Positions 1 through 10,415 of a DNA stretch of 31,692 nt are shown here, piece after piece. The stretch's first letter is position 1. Every line of letters begins with the position of its first letter. Both the position numbers and the translations under genes were made by a program. Source of the DNA: Guillardia theta CCMP2712 (lineage: Eukaryota; Cryptophyceae; Pyrenomonadales; Geminigeraceae); the NCBI RefSeq assembly GCF_000315625.1, contig NW_005434563.1:67631-99322 (forward strand), read 5' to 3'. The notes beneath the pieces are model-generated. The model was not told the origin of the DNA, searched no databases, and saw only the letters and a list, made by a program, of their open reading frames with translations.

Positions 1-322
1 GAGAAGGAGAAACATTTCTTGGCACCTCGCTCACGGACGACGCTGAGGTAAACCGGCTTGCCGGGCTCCCCCTTGATCATATCAGAAATACTAAGTGCGT
101 CAAGATCTGTAACGGGCATGCCCTCTACTGCCAGCAGTTTGTCCCCCACGTTCAAGACTTGTGAGGCTGGAGACGCCTGCGTTCCTGGTAAGATGAAAGG
201 GGAGAGGGGAGAGGTCGGGAGGAAGGCAGGCAGAGAGGTGGGAGGGAAGAGGAGGAAGAGGGGAAAGGGAGAGGGGGGGAGGAGGGAAAGGTGGGAAGGG
301 GGGGGGGGGGGGGGGGGAGGGA

Positions 323-384
<62 letters not shown>

Positions 385-1367
385 GAAGGAGCAGAGCAGA
401 GGAAGGAGCAAACAAACGAGAACAAGAGGAGAGGTGGAGAGGAGAGGAGATGCTCATCAACCCATGCTTCCTTGGAGATGGCTCGGAGATTCGTGGAATC
501 ATGGAGCAGTTCTCGGATCTGAAGAGGAGGACCACGGAAGAGGTCAAGCAGAGCAGTCATCCGTCAAGATCCTCACCTTAAAGACGAGAGCCTCCTGCAC
601 CGGCCCACGAGCCGACGTGCTCTGTGGGAGACAGTGAGCGGCAGCTGCGGTCAGCAACGGGTTCAAACCTGGACGAGCAGGTCTGTGAGGTTCTGCGGCA
701 TGTCCGAGACCGCTGGGTCGGAGGAGGAGGCAGACGTGTCAAAGGAGGAGCCGCTGGCTCCGGATGCGTTACTGGGGAATACGTAAGGGATATCGAAGAC
801 GGGGGTTGAGATGGGATGGTACCGAGTTCCTCTCTTCTCCCTTCCTCCATACGAGTGCTACACGAACACTGGTCAGGACGGGACAGGATTCCTATCCCTT
901 ACCCTCAGCCTGACCAGCACACAACGTTAGGGAAAGTCAAACCAGCATCAGCAGCATCAGCAGCAGCACCTGCTCACTTGCTTCTCGGCCTCTTGACGGA
1001 TGAGACTGTTTGGCATGAGCGTTGAGTGAGCACGATGAAGCTACCCGGGAGTGAAGCAAACTACCTCTCCAACGTTCCCTCCTCGTTAGAGAGCGAGCGA
1101 TTGGCGCGGAGGCCCTCCTTGGAGGTGCTGGGCCGGGGGAGGGTAGGAGCACTCTTCCTCAGGCTCTCCTCCTGCTCCATCTTCTGGCGGATGGCTGCAA
1201 GGACACTTAGTCGCCATGCTCTCTCGTCATCCTGCCATCTCACCTGCCGCTGCTTCCGCAGGCGACAAGCGCTTCGGAGAGCGACGGTTGTCTAGAGGAC
1301 CGCAGTCAGCACAACCCGACCAGCCATTGCTAGGATCGCGCCTCTTCCTCTCTTCCCTTCCAGCCAT
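1..1367 (-). CDS. PDZ-domain protein (3' end outside the window)
   Basis: I infer a multi-exon gene read from 1367 towards base 1. Exons by splice phase are 1367-1244, 1194-1065, 1005-978, 857-669, 621-577, 518-462 (less certain) and 176-1. Introns of 46-60 bp have GT-AG ends, and the last one (461-177) holds a poly-purine tract. The start ATG at 1367 opens a basic N-terminus (MAGREERKRR), followed by a short charged helix (IRQKMEQEESLRK) and a Ser/Pro-rich linker. The last exon reads VLNVGDKLLAVEGMPV and then KGEPGKPVYLSVVRERG. This is the second half of a PDZ fold: beta strands around the conserved G-D-x-L-L-x-V-x-G, then the final strand. PDZ domains bind protein C-termini and build scaffolds. 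The carboxylate-binding GLGF loop is not visible upstream, so either an exon is missed in the 461-177 intron or the domain is atypical. Confidence 0.6.
195..430. repeat. Poly-G and (GA)n tract in PDZ-gene intron
   Basis: A purine-only stretch with a run of about 19 G (near 299-317) followed by about 27 GA dinucleotides (327-381). It lies in the intron upstream of the PDZ exon. On the gene's sense strand it is pyrimidine-rich, as for the other long introns here. Confidence 0.85.
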
Positions 1368-2183
1368 TGTTGTCGCGCAACCTCCTGCCACCCTCTCAGC
1401 ACTTCACCTCCTTGCTGACTTGATGCAAACCTCTACATACGACGAGGTTCGCTCAGGCTCTACCATGGGAGCCTGTCGGTGCAGTCCTGACATTGTCGAT
1501 AGCAAGCGAAGCTATCAGATTGTCTGGCAATCACATTCCTCATGAGCCTGCATCGCCATCGTCGTGTCAGTCGCTACAAGTTCGCTCGCCTCCAGCATGG
1601 CATTGAGTTCAGACGAGGGGAGTTTCCGATTCGAAACTCTGTGGCTCAGCGAAGCCAGCAGCCCTCTAACGGTGGCTCGGACGGATGCAGTGTAGCAGGA
1701 GGGAGTACAACGTATCCTTACCGTCTCGTTTGCCCTCCTCCACCTTACCCGCCCTTCCTCCTCTTCTCCATCCCGCCATGGCGCCCGCCAAATCCAAATT
1801 TCCGCCATGCAGGCCGTTATAAACCGTGACAGACTGTAGCATGACCGTTATCTCCGTTATTCTGCTTTCTGGGCCCGCCCCGACATTACTACCTCGGCCG
1901 CTGGGGATGCGGGCCAGGAATTTCTTCCATGGAGGCGTAGAGCGAGGGGGCCGAAATGCACACGGGGGGAGGGGAGGGAGGGGAGGAAGAGGAGGGAGAG
2001 GAGGGAAGAGCGAAGGCGGAGAGATGAGAGGAGACATCGTGGTTGATCAAGAAAGGAAGAGAGAATGGAGGGGACCATGCATGAAAAGGGATAGTTGATG
2101 ATAGAGGACAGGTCGGCGACATCTGCCTTGCAACCTTTGACGCTACTTCACTGGAGCTGGCTACATTGCTCAAACTTCAGAGC
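1368..2183. other. Intergenic region between divergent genes
   Basis: This 816-bp space separates the start codons of the minus-strand PDZ gene and the plus-strand ankyrin gene, so it should hold both promoters. No clear TATA box or known operator is visible. A G-rich patch with GGGA repeats occurs near 1960-2010. A minus-strand open frame (1515-1808) ends in a plausible helical sequence, but it has no start context, no domain and no splice support, so I do not annotate it as a gene. Confidence 0.5.
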
Positions 2184-5100
2184 ATGTCGAACACAGGAGC
2201 ATGTCTTCGCCCCCTGCCTCCGATGCCGGTGGTAGCTGAGAGAGGCGACATCAACTCGATGAAGGCAAGAGAACCCTCTACGCCGGCAAGCATGCCCGCC
2301 TTACTATGTGGCAGGCGCTGTTGGAGGAGGGGACGCACGTAGACGATAGAGGCACGGGGTCCAAGACTGGGTAAGAAGAGTTGTCCTGCTGACATGTTAG
2401 AGGGCATAAGGCTATCAGCCTTTCAGTCCGACATCACCATCACACTCTTGCTTCCTTGCTTGAGCTGGTTGCCTCCCCCAACTCTTTGGTGGTAACACTT
2501 CGAGCGCAGCATCATGCTTGCGGCCAAGAACAGCAAAGGCGATGCGGTTGACTTCCTGATTGGTGCAAAGTGAGGAAAATGGAGAGGAGGAGGAGGGAGA
2601 GGAGGAAGGGGAGGAGAGATAGCGAGGGTTGAACTGTTACGATCTGACTTGGTGTTGCTTCTCCTCCTGCTAAACAGGGCAGATGTGAACGGTGTGGACC
2701 CAAACACGCAACAAGATGTTCTTCAGCATGCGTGCCAGGGGAAAGACGCAACGATCGTACTGAAGAGGCCGTGTCGCATTCCTACAAGTAACACCTTGGG
2801 CAGATTGTAGCACTCATCAATGCGGGTTGTAAGGTCTCGCATGCGGGTAGAAGAGTGCGAGTGTTTCGAAATCCTCTTGAGTCTTTTTACCGCAGACAAG
2901 ACGGGAAGGAACTGTCTTGACTTCGCGCAAGAAGCAAAGATGAAGCACGTGGGGCTGTTTGAGTTGTGTTCACTGATGAGAATCGCACGTTCGATGCTTG
3001 TCTATATGAAATCATGATGATGAAATCTATATGAGATCATGATGATGAAATCTATATGAGATCATGATGATGAAATCTATGTGAAATCATTGATTTTATG
3101 ATGATGGTTTCATCTGTACACGTGATGATTAATTCTCCTCCTCCCTCCGCTTTCTGCTCTTCCCAGTCTCCTCTTTTGTTTTTACTCTCGGTCTCCATCT
3201 GCATGCTCTCGGAGGGTTACAACCCTTGCCCCCCCCCTGACGCGCCTCCTATCAACTAGGCGATCTTGACCTCCCTCATGTCAAGGATGGACCTAAGACG
3301 TTCACCGTCGGAGCAAGAGGACGCGACCATCGCCCTCCATGCCGCCGCCTCCATCGGAGATGTGATGAGCACGAGGAGGGAGGAAGGGAGTGAAGGAAGT
3401 TACAGATTGAAAGGGCAAAGGAGCTCCTTCATCCCAGGGAGGGGGATAGGACGGTCAGCGTGACGGTAGACTCGGTTGCCCTTCTTTGTTTGCAGACACC
3501 ATCAAGGTGCAAATTAGCTGACTGACTAATCAGGTTGATCACCTTGGAAGGACATGCCTACATTGGGCTTGTTTCCTCTCCATGAGCAACTCCATCGATT
3601 TCCTTATCGGTGATTCAGAGCTCTTCATGTTCCTTCCCGCCCCCCCCCCCCCCCCCCCGCGCCCCTTGCCATCCATTCTGTGTTTGCTCATCTTGTTTCT
3701 TTCCTTTCTCTCCGCTTACAACGTTGGTTCCTCAGGAGAAGGAGCCGATCCGGAGAAACGAGCAAGCGTCGGTCTGGACGCGATCTGGGGGGCAGGGCTT
3801 TGGGACTTCCGCTTAAAGTGAGAGAGCATGCGAGCGATCTGGAGAAACGTGACGGGTAGGAGCAGGTCCAAGGCAGGGGATGCGAACGTGGCCTCCGATG
3901 TCACTCCCCTTGGGCCTTGTCCCGTCGACTTCATCCATCGGCAGCACGTCCTGCCACTGCTCTCCTGCCCTGCTGGCTGCTGAGACCTGCCTGCAGTCCG
4001 GACGAGTCCTAGCAAAGAGCGTCATTGACATGTCGTTGGGGAGGAGACAGGTCCCTTCACTCCTCCTTCCCCTCCTCCTTCCTCTCTTCCTCCCCCTCCT
4101 CCCCTTCCTCCTTCCCCTCATCCTCATCCTCCTTTCATACTTTGAAATTCTCGTCGCTTGTCAGGAAGACGATTTCGTCGCTGCCTCTTGCAGGTGCCCT
4201 TGAGCCTGCTCTCTACCTCACCCGCTTCTGCCTGTGTTTGCTCATGACGCTGCTTCTGCTCCTTCCTACTCTCCCTTCTCGCTTCCTCTTCGCTTCCTCC
4301 TCCTCCTTGTCTCAAACTTCATCGCCGGTGTCTTGTTCACCACTTAGTTCCAGAGCTCTTGCCGCGGAATCACGAGTTGCAAAGGAAGCTTCTAGACTGG
4401 AAGCTGAGGTGTGAAACACCTTCCCTCCTCCTCCTCCTTGCTCTCCTCCTCCTTGCTCTCCTTCTCCACGCTCTCCTCCTCCACGCTCTGGTTCACTACC
4501 TTCTCTTCTTCCTTGCTCGCCTTCACCTTTGTCTTCTCCTCCTTCCTCTCCTCCATCTTCTCCTGCACCAGTAATCCTCTACACGGACTCTCAAAAACTG
4601 TGCAGGGTCTACAACCTGACAAGGACATCGAAGAAGTAGCCCGCCCAAGGAAGGAGGATGACGAGCAGGAGGAGAAGCAGGAGGAGGTGACGGTCGAGAA
4701 ATCTCTGCAAGACCTGAAACTGGGAGGAGGAAAAGACCCCCAGGTCAGTAACGTCCTCCCAACCCTGCTCTCTTCTCCTCCCCTTTCTCCACCTCTCCTC
4801 CCCTCTCCTCCCCTCTCCTCCCCTCTCCTCTCCTCTCCTCTCCTCTCCTCTCCTCTCCTCTCCTCTCCTCCACTCTCCTCTTCTCTCCTCTCATCCTTCC
4901 TCCCATCTTGTCTTGTCTTGTCTTGTTTGTTCCAGTCCCTCGTCTCTCTTCCTCTCATCCTCCTTTCCTTCACATCGTCTCTTTTTGATCGCTCTTGTAG
5001 CATCTGCTAGAAGTGGCTCTAAGGCTTGCATCCATATTCGGTACCATCCTCTTCATCTTCCTCCTCCTCCTCCTCCCATCTCAAAATCTCTATCTTATTT

Positions 5101-6081
5101 TCCTTCAATTCTTTCTGTTCTATTTCCTTCCTCCCTCCCAATCGCCTTTTCAATGCTGAAACGTCTTCCCTTATTACCACCGTCAACCCCCTCCTTCGGT
5201 ACCGCTCTTGTCCTCCTCCCTCTTGACCCCGCTCAACAGTTCTCAGCGACGAGGCCAAGGAACTGATCGCTGCAGGAGTGAACATCAAGTCTGCCGAGGT
5301 CTGCCTCTGTCTTGCTCTTCTTCTACCTCGGCTCTCCTTGTCCTCTCTACTTTCCTCCTCCTCTCCACACTTCTTCTCCTCTCTTCCCTCCTCGTATCCT
5401 CCTCTCTTCCCCTTTCCAGTGCCTTATTCCTGGCTTGTGCCTGCCTCCTCTCCCATCCCCCCAACCCCCGCACCCACCCACCCGCCTCTTCCTCCTCCTC
5501 CTTTTCCTTCTTCTCCTCCTCCTCTTCCTCCTCCTCCTCTTCCTTCTCTTCCTTCTCCTCCTCCTATCCGCCTTCTCTTTTCCTCGGCTAACTCTGTCCC
5601 GCCGCCAGCCTCACTCGGGCATGACTTCCCTTCACCTCGCCTGTCACTTCGGAGCTGCGGAAGTCGCAAAGATGCTGATAGACGCCGGTGACCCCCTGAA
5701 ACCTGCTCACCTGCTCTCCGTCCTCTACCACTTCCTCCTCCTTCTCGCGTCCCACTCCGCTCTCTTTCCCCCTCCCACTTCCTCCTCCTTCTCGCGTCCC
5801 ACTCCGCTCTCTTTCCCCCTCCTTCTCTTCCTTTTCTTTTCCTGCAAATCCTTCATTTACCCAAACTTTTCCGATCTCTTTTCCTACCTTGCCCTCGCTC
5901 CTCCTCGTCCGCACACCTTCCCTCCTTTCCACTCCCCATCCTCCTCCCTCTTCACTATCGCCCTTTCTATGCTGTAGCTCACGGACTGTCAGGAGGGGAG
6001 AAAGACGCCAGGGACGTTTACGGTCGGACGTGCCGAGACGTCTGTCCTGAAGGAAGCAATTTGATCGCAATGCTCGACTAG
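2184..6081 (+). CDS. Ankyrin-repeat protein, 17 exons, about 405 residues
   Basis: Exons joined by phase: 2184-2264, 2315-2370, 2510-2569, 2678-2756, 2804-2846, 2896-2948, 3260-3361, 3534-3609, 3736-3817, 3866-3947, 4165-4193, 4354-4408, 4606-4743, 5001-5040, 5240-5298, 5609-5687, 5978-6081. They total 1218 bases with no internal stop. The ATG at 2184 follows an in-frame stop. Ankyrin motifs are clear: ALLEEGTHVDDRG, FLIGAKADVNGVD, DKTGRNCLDFAQ, DHLGRTCLHWAC, GEGADPEKRASVG, MTSLHLACHFGAAEV and ARDVYGRTC. A charged Glu/Lys-rich coiled-coil-like linker (exon 4606-4743) splits the repeats into two blocks. Ankyrin repeats are protein-binding scaffolds, so no enzymatic role is implied. Intron 1 (2265-2314) starts with GC, not GT. 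The join 3361/3534 removes part of one repeat, so a small exon may be missed there. The exon end at 3947 is also provisional. I cannot name an ortholog. Confidence 0.8.
3004..3092. repeat. 25-bp tandem repeat in ankyrin-gene intron
   Basis: About three imperfect head-to-tail copies of a 25-bp AT-rich unit built on ATGATGATGAAATCTATATG lie inside the intron 2949-3259. The last copy has diverged. Confidence 0.8.
4745..4890. repeat. (CTCCT)n-type pyrimidine repeat
   Basis: A pyrimidine-only tract of CTCCT/CTCTCCT units lies in the ankyrin-gene intron 4744-5000. Similar C/T-only stretches fill the neighbouring introns (4194-4353, 4409-4605, 5299-5608). A TCTTG pentamer run follows at about 4905-4927. 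Confidence 0.85.
5729..5822. repeat. Tandem duplication of about 47 bp
   Basis: Two virtually identical consecutive copies of a pyrimidine-rich segment (CACTTCCTCCTCCTTCTCGC and onwards to TTTCCCCCTC) lie in the last intron of the ankyrin gene (5688-5977). This looks like a recent slippage or duplication event. Confidence 0.85.
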
Positions 6082-6313
6082 CCTGACCTTCACAAGACGC
6101 TACAAGACGCTCATGTGATGCAAAGGGATAGAAGACAGGAGACGAAATGGAGGAGGAGGAGGAGGAGGAGAAGGAGGAGAAGGAGGAGGAGAGATATAGT
6201 GGAGTCCGCAGACGAGGACGTAGGGAGAAAAGTAGAGGCGAAAACGTGGGGGCAGGATACATTACAACGATACTAATCGTTATATGACCTAGAGTACATT
6301 GGGACAGACGCTA

Positions 6314-6847
6314 TCAGCAGACGCATCCGTCAGTCCTTACAACGTGACCAGCCCGTTGGGCGTCACTGAACATCCTGAGCAGCTCGAGCTCGTCGGTGAA
6401 GATGGAGGGGATCGACCCTGCGCACGACCTCCCGCTCCTCGTCCTTGTCGCGGGACACTGATGCTCGGCTGACGTGGTGGAGGCGCGTCGGTGGCCGCCG
6501 ATATGTAGCTGCTCCCTCCTATGCGTGAAGGACGTGGAATTCCTGACAGGTTGGCCCTCATGGTGGTCGCCGAGGAAACACTTCCTGTTGGCTGCAGCAT
6601 CTGTCTCCTCGTTGCACGACGACGTCCGAGAGTCATACGAGTTCAGGATCTGGAGCACATGCAACAGGCGGTGGTCTGCTGAGGCGCATCGCCATATCTC
6701 CGCTGTATCGAGCACGCAGGGTGCCCTCTTGTCGCAGGTTGCTGCTCTGCCGCATTGTCGAGCGGTACTTGCGAAGAACTCATCGAACATCTGCTGCGAG
6801 ACCGGCTGGATGAGAGATGGCTTGGGAGACTGTGAGCGATTGGTCAT
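6314..6847 (-). CDS. Hypothetical protein, single exon, 177 residues
   Basis: An uninterrupted frame from ATG at 6847 to TGA at 6314. The first half (SQQMFDEFFASTARQCGRAA, then HRLLHVLQILN) looks helical and protein-like. The middle is His/Arg/Ser-rich, and the end (FTDELELLRMFSDAQ) is again helical. I recognise no domain, signal peptide or membrane segment. It is convergent with the ankyrin gene, 232 bp apart. A competing frame on the same strand (6337-6636) is Pro/Ser/Gly-rich and lacks splice sites in matching phase, so I prefer this one. It is the only intron-free model in the window, which lowers confidence. Confidence 0.4.
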   Translation of the reverse strand: MTNRSQSPKPSLIQPVSQQMFDEFFASTARQCGRAATCDKRAPCVLDTAEIWRCASADHRLLHVLQILNSYDSRTSSCNEETDAAANRKCFLGDHHEGQPVRNSTSFTHRREQLHIGGHRRASTTSAEHQCPATRTRSGRSCAGSIPSIFTDELELLRMFSDAQRAGHVVRTDGCVC

Positions 6848-8561
6848 GGGTCCAAGGATATCGAAGGGCGTGATGGGGAAGTGAAGGATAGATGGGGAAG
6901 AGAACGAGTGGCAGTAGCGGGAGAGAGGGAGGCAGGAAAAGGGGCTGTGCGATAGAGCACCACTGGAGGTCGGGGCCCAGGAGATACGGATGGATTGTAG
7001 GAGGAGGAGGAGGAGGAATGTGGATGGATCACGAGAAGGATGAGAATGATCACGAGAAGGAGGGGGAGAAGATTAAGAAGAAGAAACGACAAGCAACGGT
7101 GGAGCAAATAGAAGGCGGGCGGAGCGGAAAGAGGCGGAGGAGCGGTTTAAAGGGTTTAGGGAGGTGTGGGGACCCAAGGTAGGAGGAAACGAAGGAGGCA
7201 AGCATTACAGAACACCGGTGCAAAGAAGTCTGAAAAAGTAGGTAGGGTAGTATACCCTACCCCCTGATTGTGAGGGGTAAATTACTCCTTGGATGATATT
7301 TAGAAACAGGGGATATGTACCGGTACTTGTTAGGGGCGAAGTTGCGGTGGAGAAGAAGGTGGTGTGCTTGCTGACACAAACGCTGACAACTGCTTCCGTG
7401 AAAAGATGTTTTTTGATGATGTACGTTGGAGGATAGCTTCTTTACGCCATGTATGAACGGATACAAGGGTACCAATTATCGAAACATATCCTTTTCGAAA
7501 ATGCCAGTCAAATGAACTCTGCTCCTACTCCCCTCCTGCTCACATCAAGGACCCACCCCCGGATCGTGGCGATAAATCCTTCCAAATCTGTTGTAAAAAT
7601 AGATTATTTCTGTCTCCACTCCGCCTCTGCTACAGAACTAACAAGTTTAAAAAGACAGAAATTGTAACTAGTCAAGAAACAGTCCTTTACAGCACTGTCT
7701 TGATGGTAGTCATGCATGGGACAGGTGCAGTAAATACTAATAAAAAGGCCGTTTATGTTCGAGCCCCCAAGCGAGCTCTCCATATTCCCTCCTCATACCC
7801 TTAGCCTCTTCACTTATACTTCGACTTAAGATTTCTCTGTGCTCTGCTTCCTTTTCCACACCCACGATTCCTCGAAATCCACCCCATCAAAGGACCTCTT
7901 GCTCTTGCCTGTCACCTTGACCATTTCCCATTAGTGTCTCTATTGTAAGATATCTCACCTTGACCCCTACCTACCTGAGCCCTTCTTACCACAGTCAGTG
8001 CGCCGCGGCATGCGGCACCGAGTCTGCGAGTCTCACTGATATGACTGGCCTAGTACGGCCGAGGGCCGCCGTTCAAGTGACGCCCCGGGCCGGTGACCGT
8101 ACGGTACGGTCCGCCCAGCCGCGCTCCCGAGCCTCGGCCCTGAGGAGTCCGACTCAGCGGCCCGGGGAGGCCGCGTGACTCAGTACGCCGCCGCCGTCAC
8201 GCCCGGGACCGTACTGTGGGACTCGCCGGGACTCCGGATTCCCGTAGCCCCGGACCTTCCGAAGCCTTCGCCGCCAGGCCGGCAGCCCGACTCGGGGTCG
8301 CAGGCTGAGGGACTGGACCGTACCGTCCCGGCGGTAGTACAATTGGTCATCTCAGGCTCATCCTGAAGTTTCAATGATCACCATGGCTGGCACCGCCTGC
8401 GGCAGTGCGACAGTATTCGGGAACAACTTGGCAAGCCTCGCCGAAGTTTATGGCAATGATTTCACTTCACGTTCAAGGCTGAGTAAAGTCAAAGATCGGG
8501 CCTGCCATGCCCGGGCCGGGCCTGGCCGAAGTTGCCAGGCAGTGAGAATGGTCCTGAAAGT
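6848..8561. other. Intergenic region with hairpin and GC-rich element
   Basis: I see no convincing gene in this 1.7-kb stretch. It contains a 9-bp perfect hairpin at 7241-7261 (GGTAGGGTA and its complement around a 3-base loop) and an AT-richer part (7270-7980). A GC-rich block (about 7985-8550) rich in GTACGG and ACTCAG motifs ends at the stop codon of the channel gene. The block is annotated separately. Confidence 0.55.
7985..8550. repeat. GC-rich repeat element, copy A
   Basis: A block far richer in G+C than its flanks, with recurring GTACGG, GACTCAG and GGCCCGG words. The segment 8481-8500 (GAGTAAAGTC and onwards) closely matches 21015-21034 in copy B. Both are followed by a GGCC-rich stretch, which suggests a shared element. 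No open frame or terminal repeat shows what kind of element it is. Confidence 0.55.
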
Positions 8562-10360
8562 TCAGATCTCACTGTGAGCAATCGACCGGGATCCGTCCTC
8601 CTCCTCCTCCTCCTCCTCCTCCTCCGAATCTGGTCCGCTCCTCAAGAAATGCACATCAACCTCCCCCAGGCTCACCGTCCTCCCGATCCCTCCCTTGTGT
8701 GGCCGCACAGAGTTGCTAGTAACCTCTTGCCCCCCGCTGCGACCTGGCTCGGCCTTGCTGCTGGGGTCTGCAACTCGGCTCACGCAGCTGAACCTGGTCT
8801 TGTACGATTGGATCTTGTCTAGAAGCTCAGCATGCTGCTGGGCCCTGCTTGCCATCGCCGTGTCGTCGCCGTTCGTGCTGTGAACGTGAGTGTTGAAGCG
8901 CCTGATGCGGGGCTTGTTGAGCTTGCTGGGGCCCTCGTGGAGCAAGAGCTCGGAGCTCGATCTCCCTCCCCTCTTGAATCGCTCCATCTTTTGCTGGGAG
9001 GTGGAAACAATGAGGTCTTCGTTCTGGAGGAAAGTTTGGAAGGGGATGAGCTTGGTGGAGGAGATGGCGATAGGTAGAGAAGCGGAGTCGTTTGCCATCC
9101 CTTCCCTCGTCTGATTCCCGTTGGCCAGGTCCCCCTTCACCTCCTCCCTCCTTGCTGGCTCCTTCTTCTCCTCTTCCGACCTCTCCTCCTCCCTTGATCC
9201 GCCGACATCCTGGAGCTTCTGCTGCCTGTTGACAACCTGGTGTGGTCGGGGAGGGACGGGGGAGGAGGGAAGCGAGGAGGATGGCAGCACCATGGTCATG
9301 ATCACGTCAAGCTTCTGGTTCAAGATGTCCATGGCTGCGAGCTTGTGGGTGAGGGAGCGAGACTGATGCTCGACCCGCCGCTCCAGCGTGTCCATACGCG
9401 CCATGAGCTGCTTGCCCAAGTCCTGGATCCCCATCTTGTCGCTCCAGTCACTCCTCTGGGCAGGAGAGTTCCCTCCTCTCTCGATGCTTTCCCCTTCCTC
9501 TCCGTCCCCATCTTCGTCCCCGTCCTCGAAGCTCCCACGGTTCTTGACCATGTCCCTCCACTCCTTGAAAGCAACGTAGGAAGAGGAGCGGAAAAGTTTG
9601 CGGAGGATCAATTTCCTGCTCTCCATCTTCTTGTTGCCGACCTTGTTCTCAATGGAGACCTTGAAGTGGTCGATCGCCGACAAGCTCATCTTGATGGCAA
9701 ACAGGATTTCCCGCGAGGTGTCGTCCTCCACTGTGTCGATCGAGCTGACCATCTGTGAGCATCGGGCACGTCAGCTGTAAGGAGGAGCGGACAGACTGTT
9801 GGGCAGGGAGCAGCGGAGGTGAAGGAGGTAACACTGGGAGAGGAGAGGAGCCAAAGAATTGGTCGATGAGTATGGAGGGCAGCAGGCAGGATGGGATAGA
9901 GAGTTAGTGAGCGAGGGGGCAGCGGCAGAGGACATGGAGGGAGGACAGAGGGAGATGGCCCGGAGGAGAGGTAGGGCAGGGAGGGCTAATGAGGGCCGAA
10001 GGAGGGGCAGTGGGTGGGAAGCAGGGAGGAGGAAGGAAAGGAAAGAGGGAGTTGAGACGCAGGGAGGAGCAAGGACGGAGAGGACACGGGAAGGCCGTCC
10101 GGTTCCCACCTTCCTCCTCACGTAGCTGTCCAGCTGCATAAGGATCATCCTCTCGAAGTTGGACGGGGTCAGCTCGCCGTCCTCGTCCAGCAGGGTCCTC
10201 CCCATCGTGAGCATGTCAAAGTCCTCCTGGGTCAGCCGGACGGGGTGCGACAGGTTCACCTTCCTCAACCCCTCGTTGATCTCCTGCAGGTTCAGAGACC
10301 CGTTCTCATCCAGGTCCAGCCTCTGCCAGGGCCGTCAATGCCTGCCCCCATCCTTTCCCC

Positions 10361-10415
<55 letters not shown>

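Noticed and set aside
3496-3533. An 11-base micro-exon (3496-3506) followed by a 27-bp intron in the ankyrin gene
   Set aside because: It would fill part of an ankyrin repeat, but no upstream GT donor has the phase it needs. Only a weak GC donor would fit.
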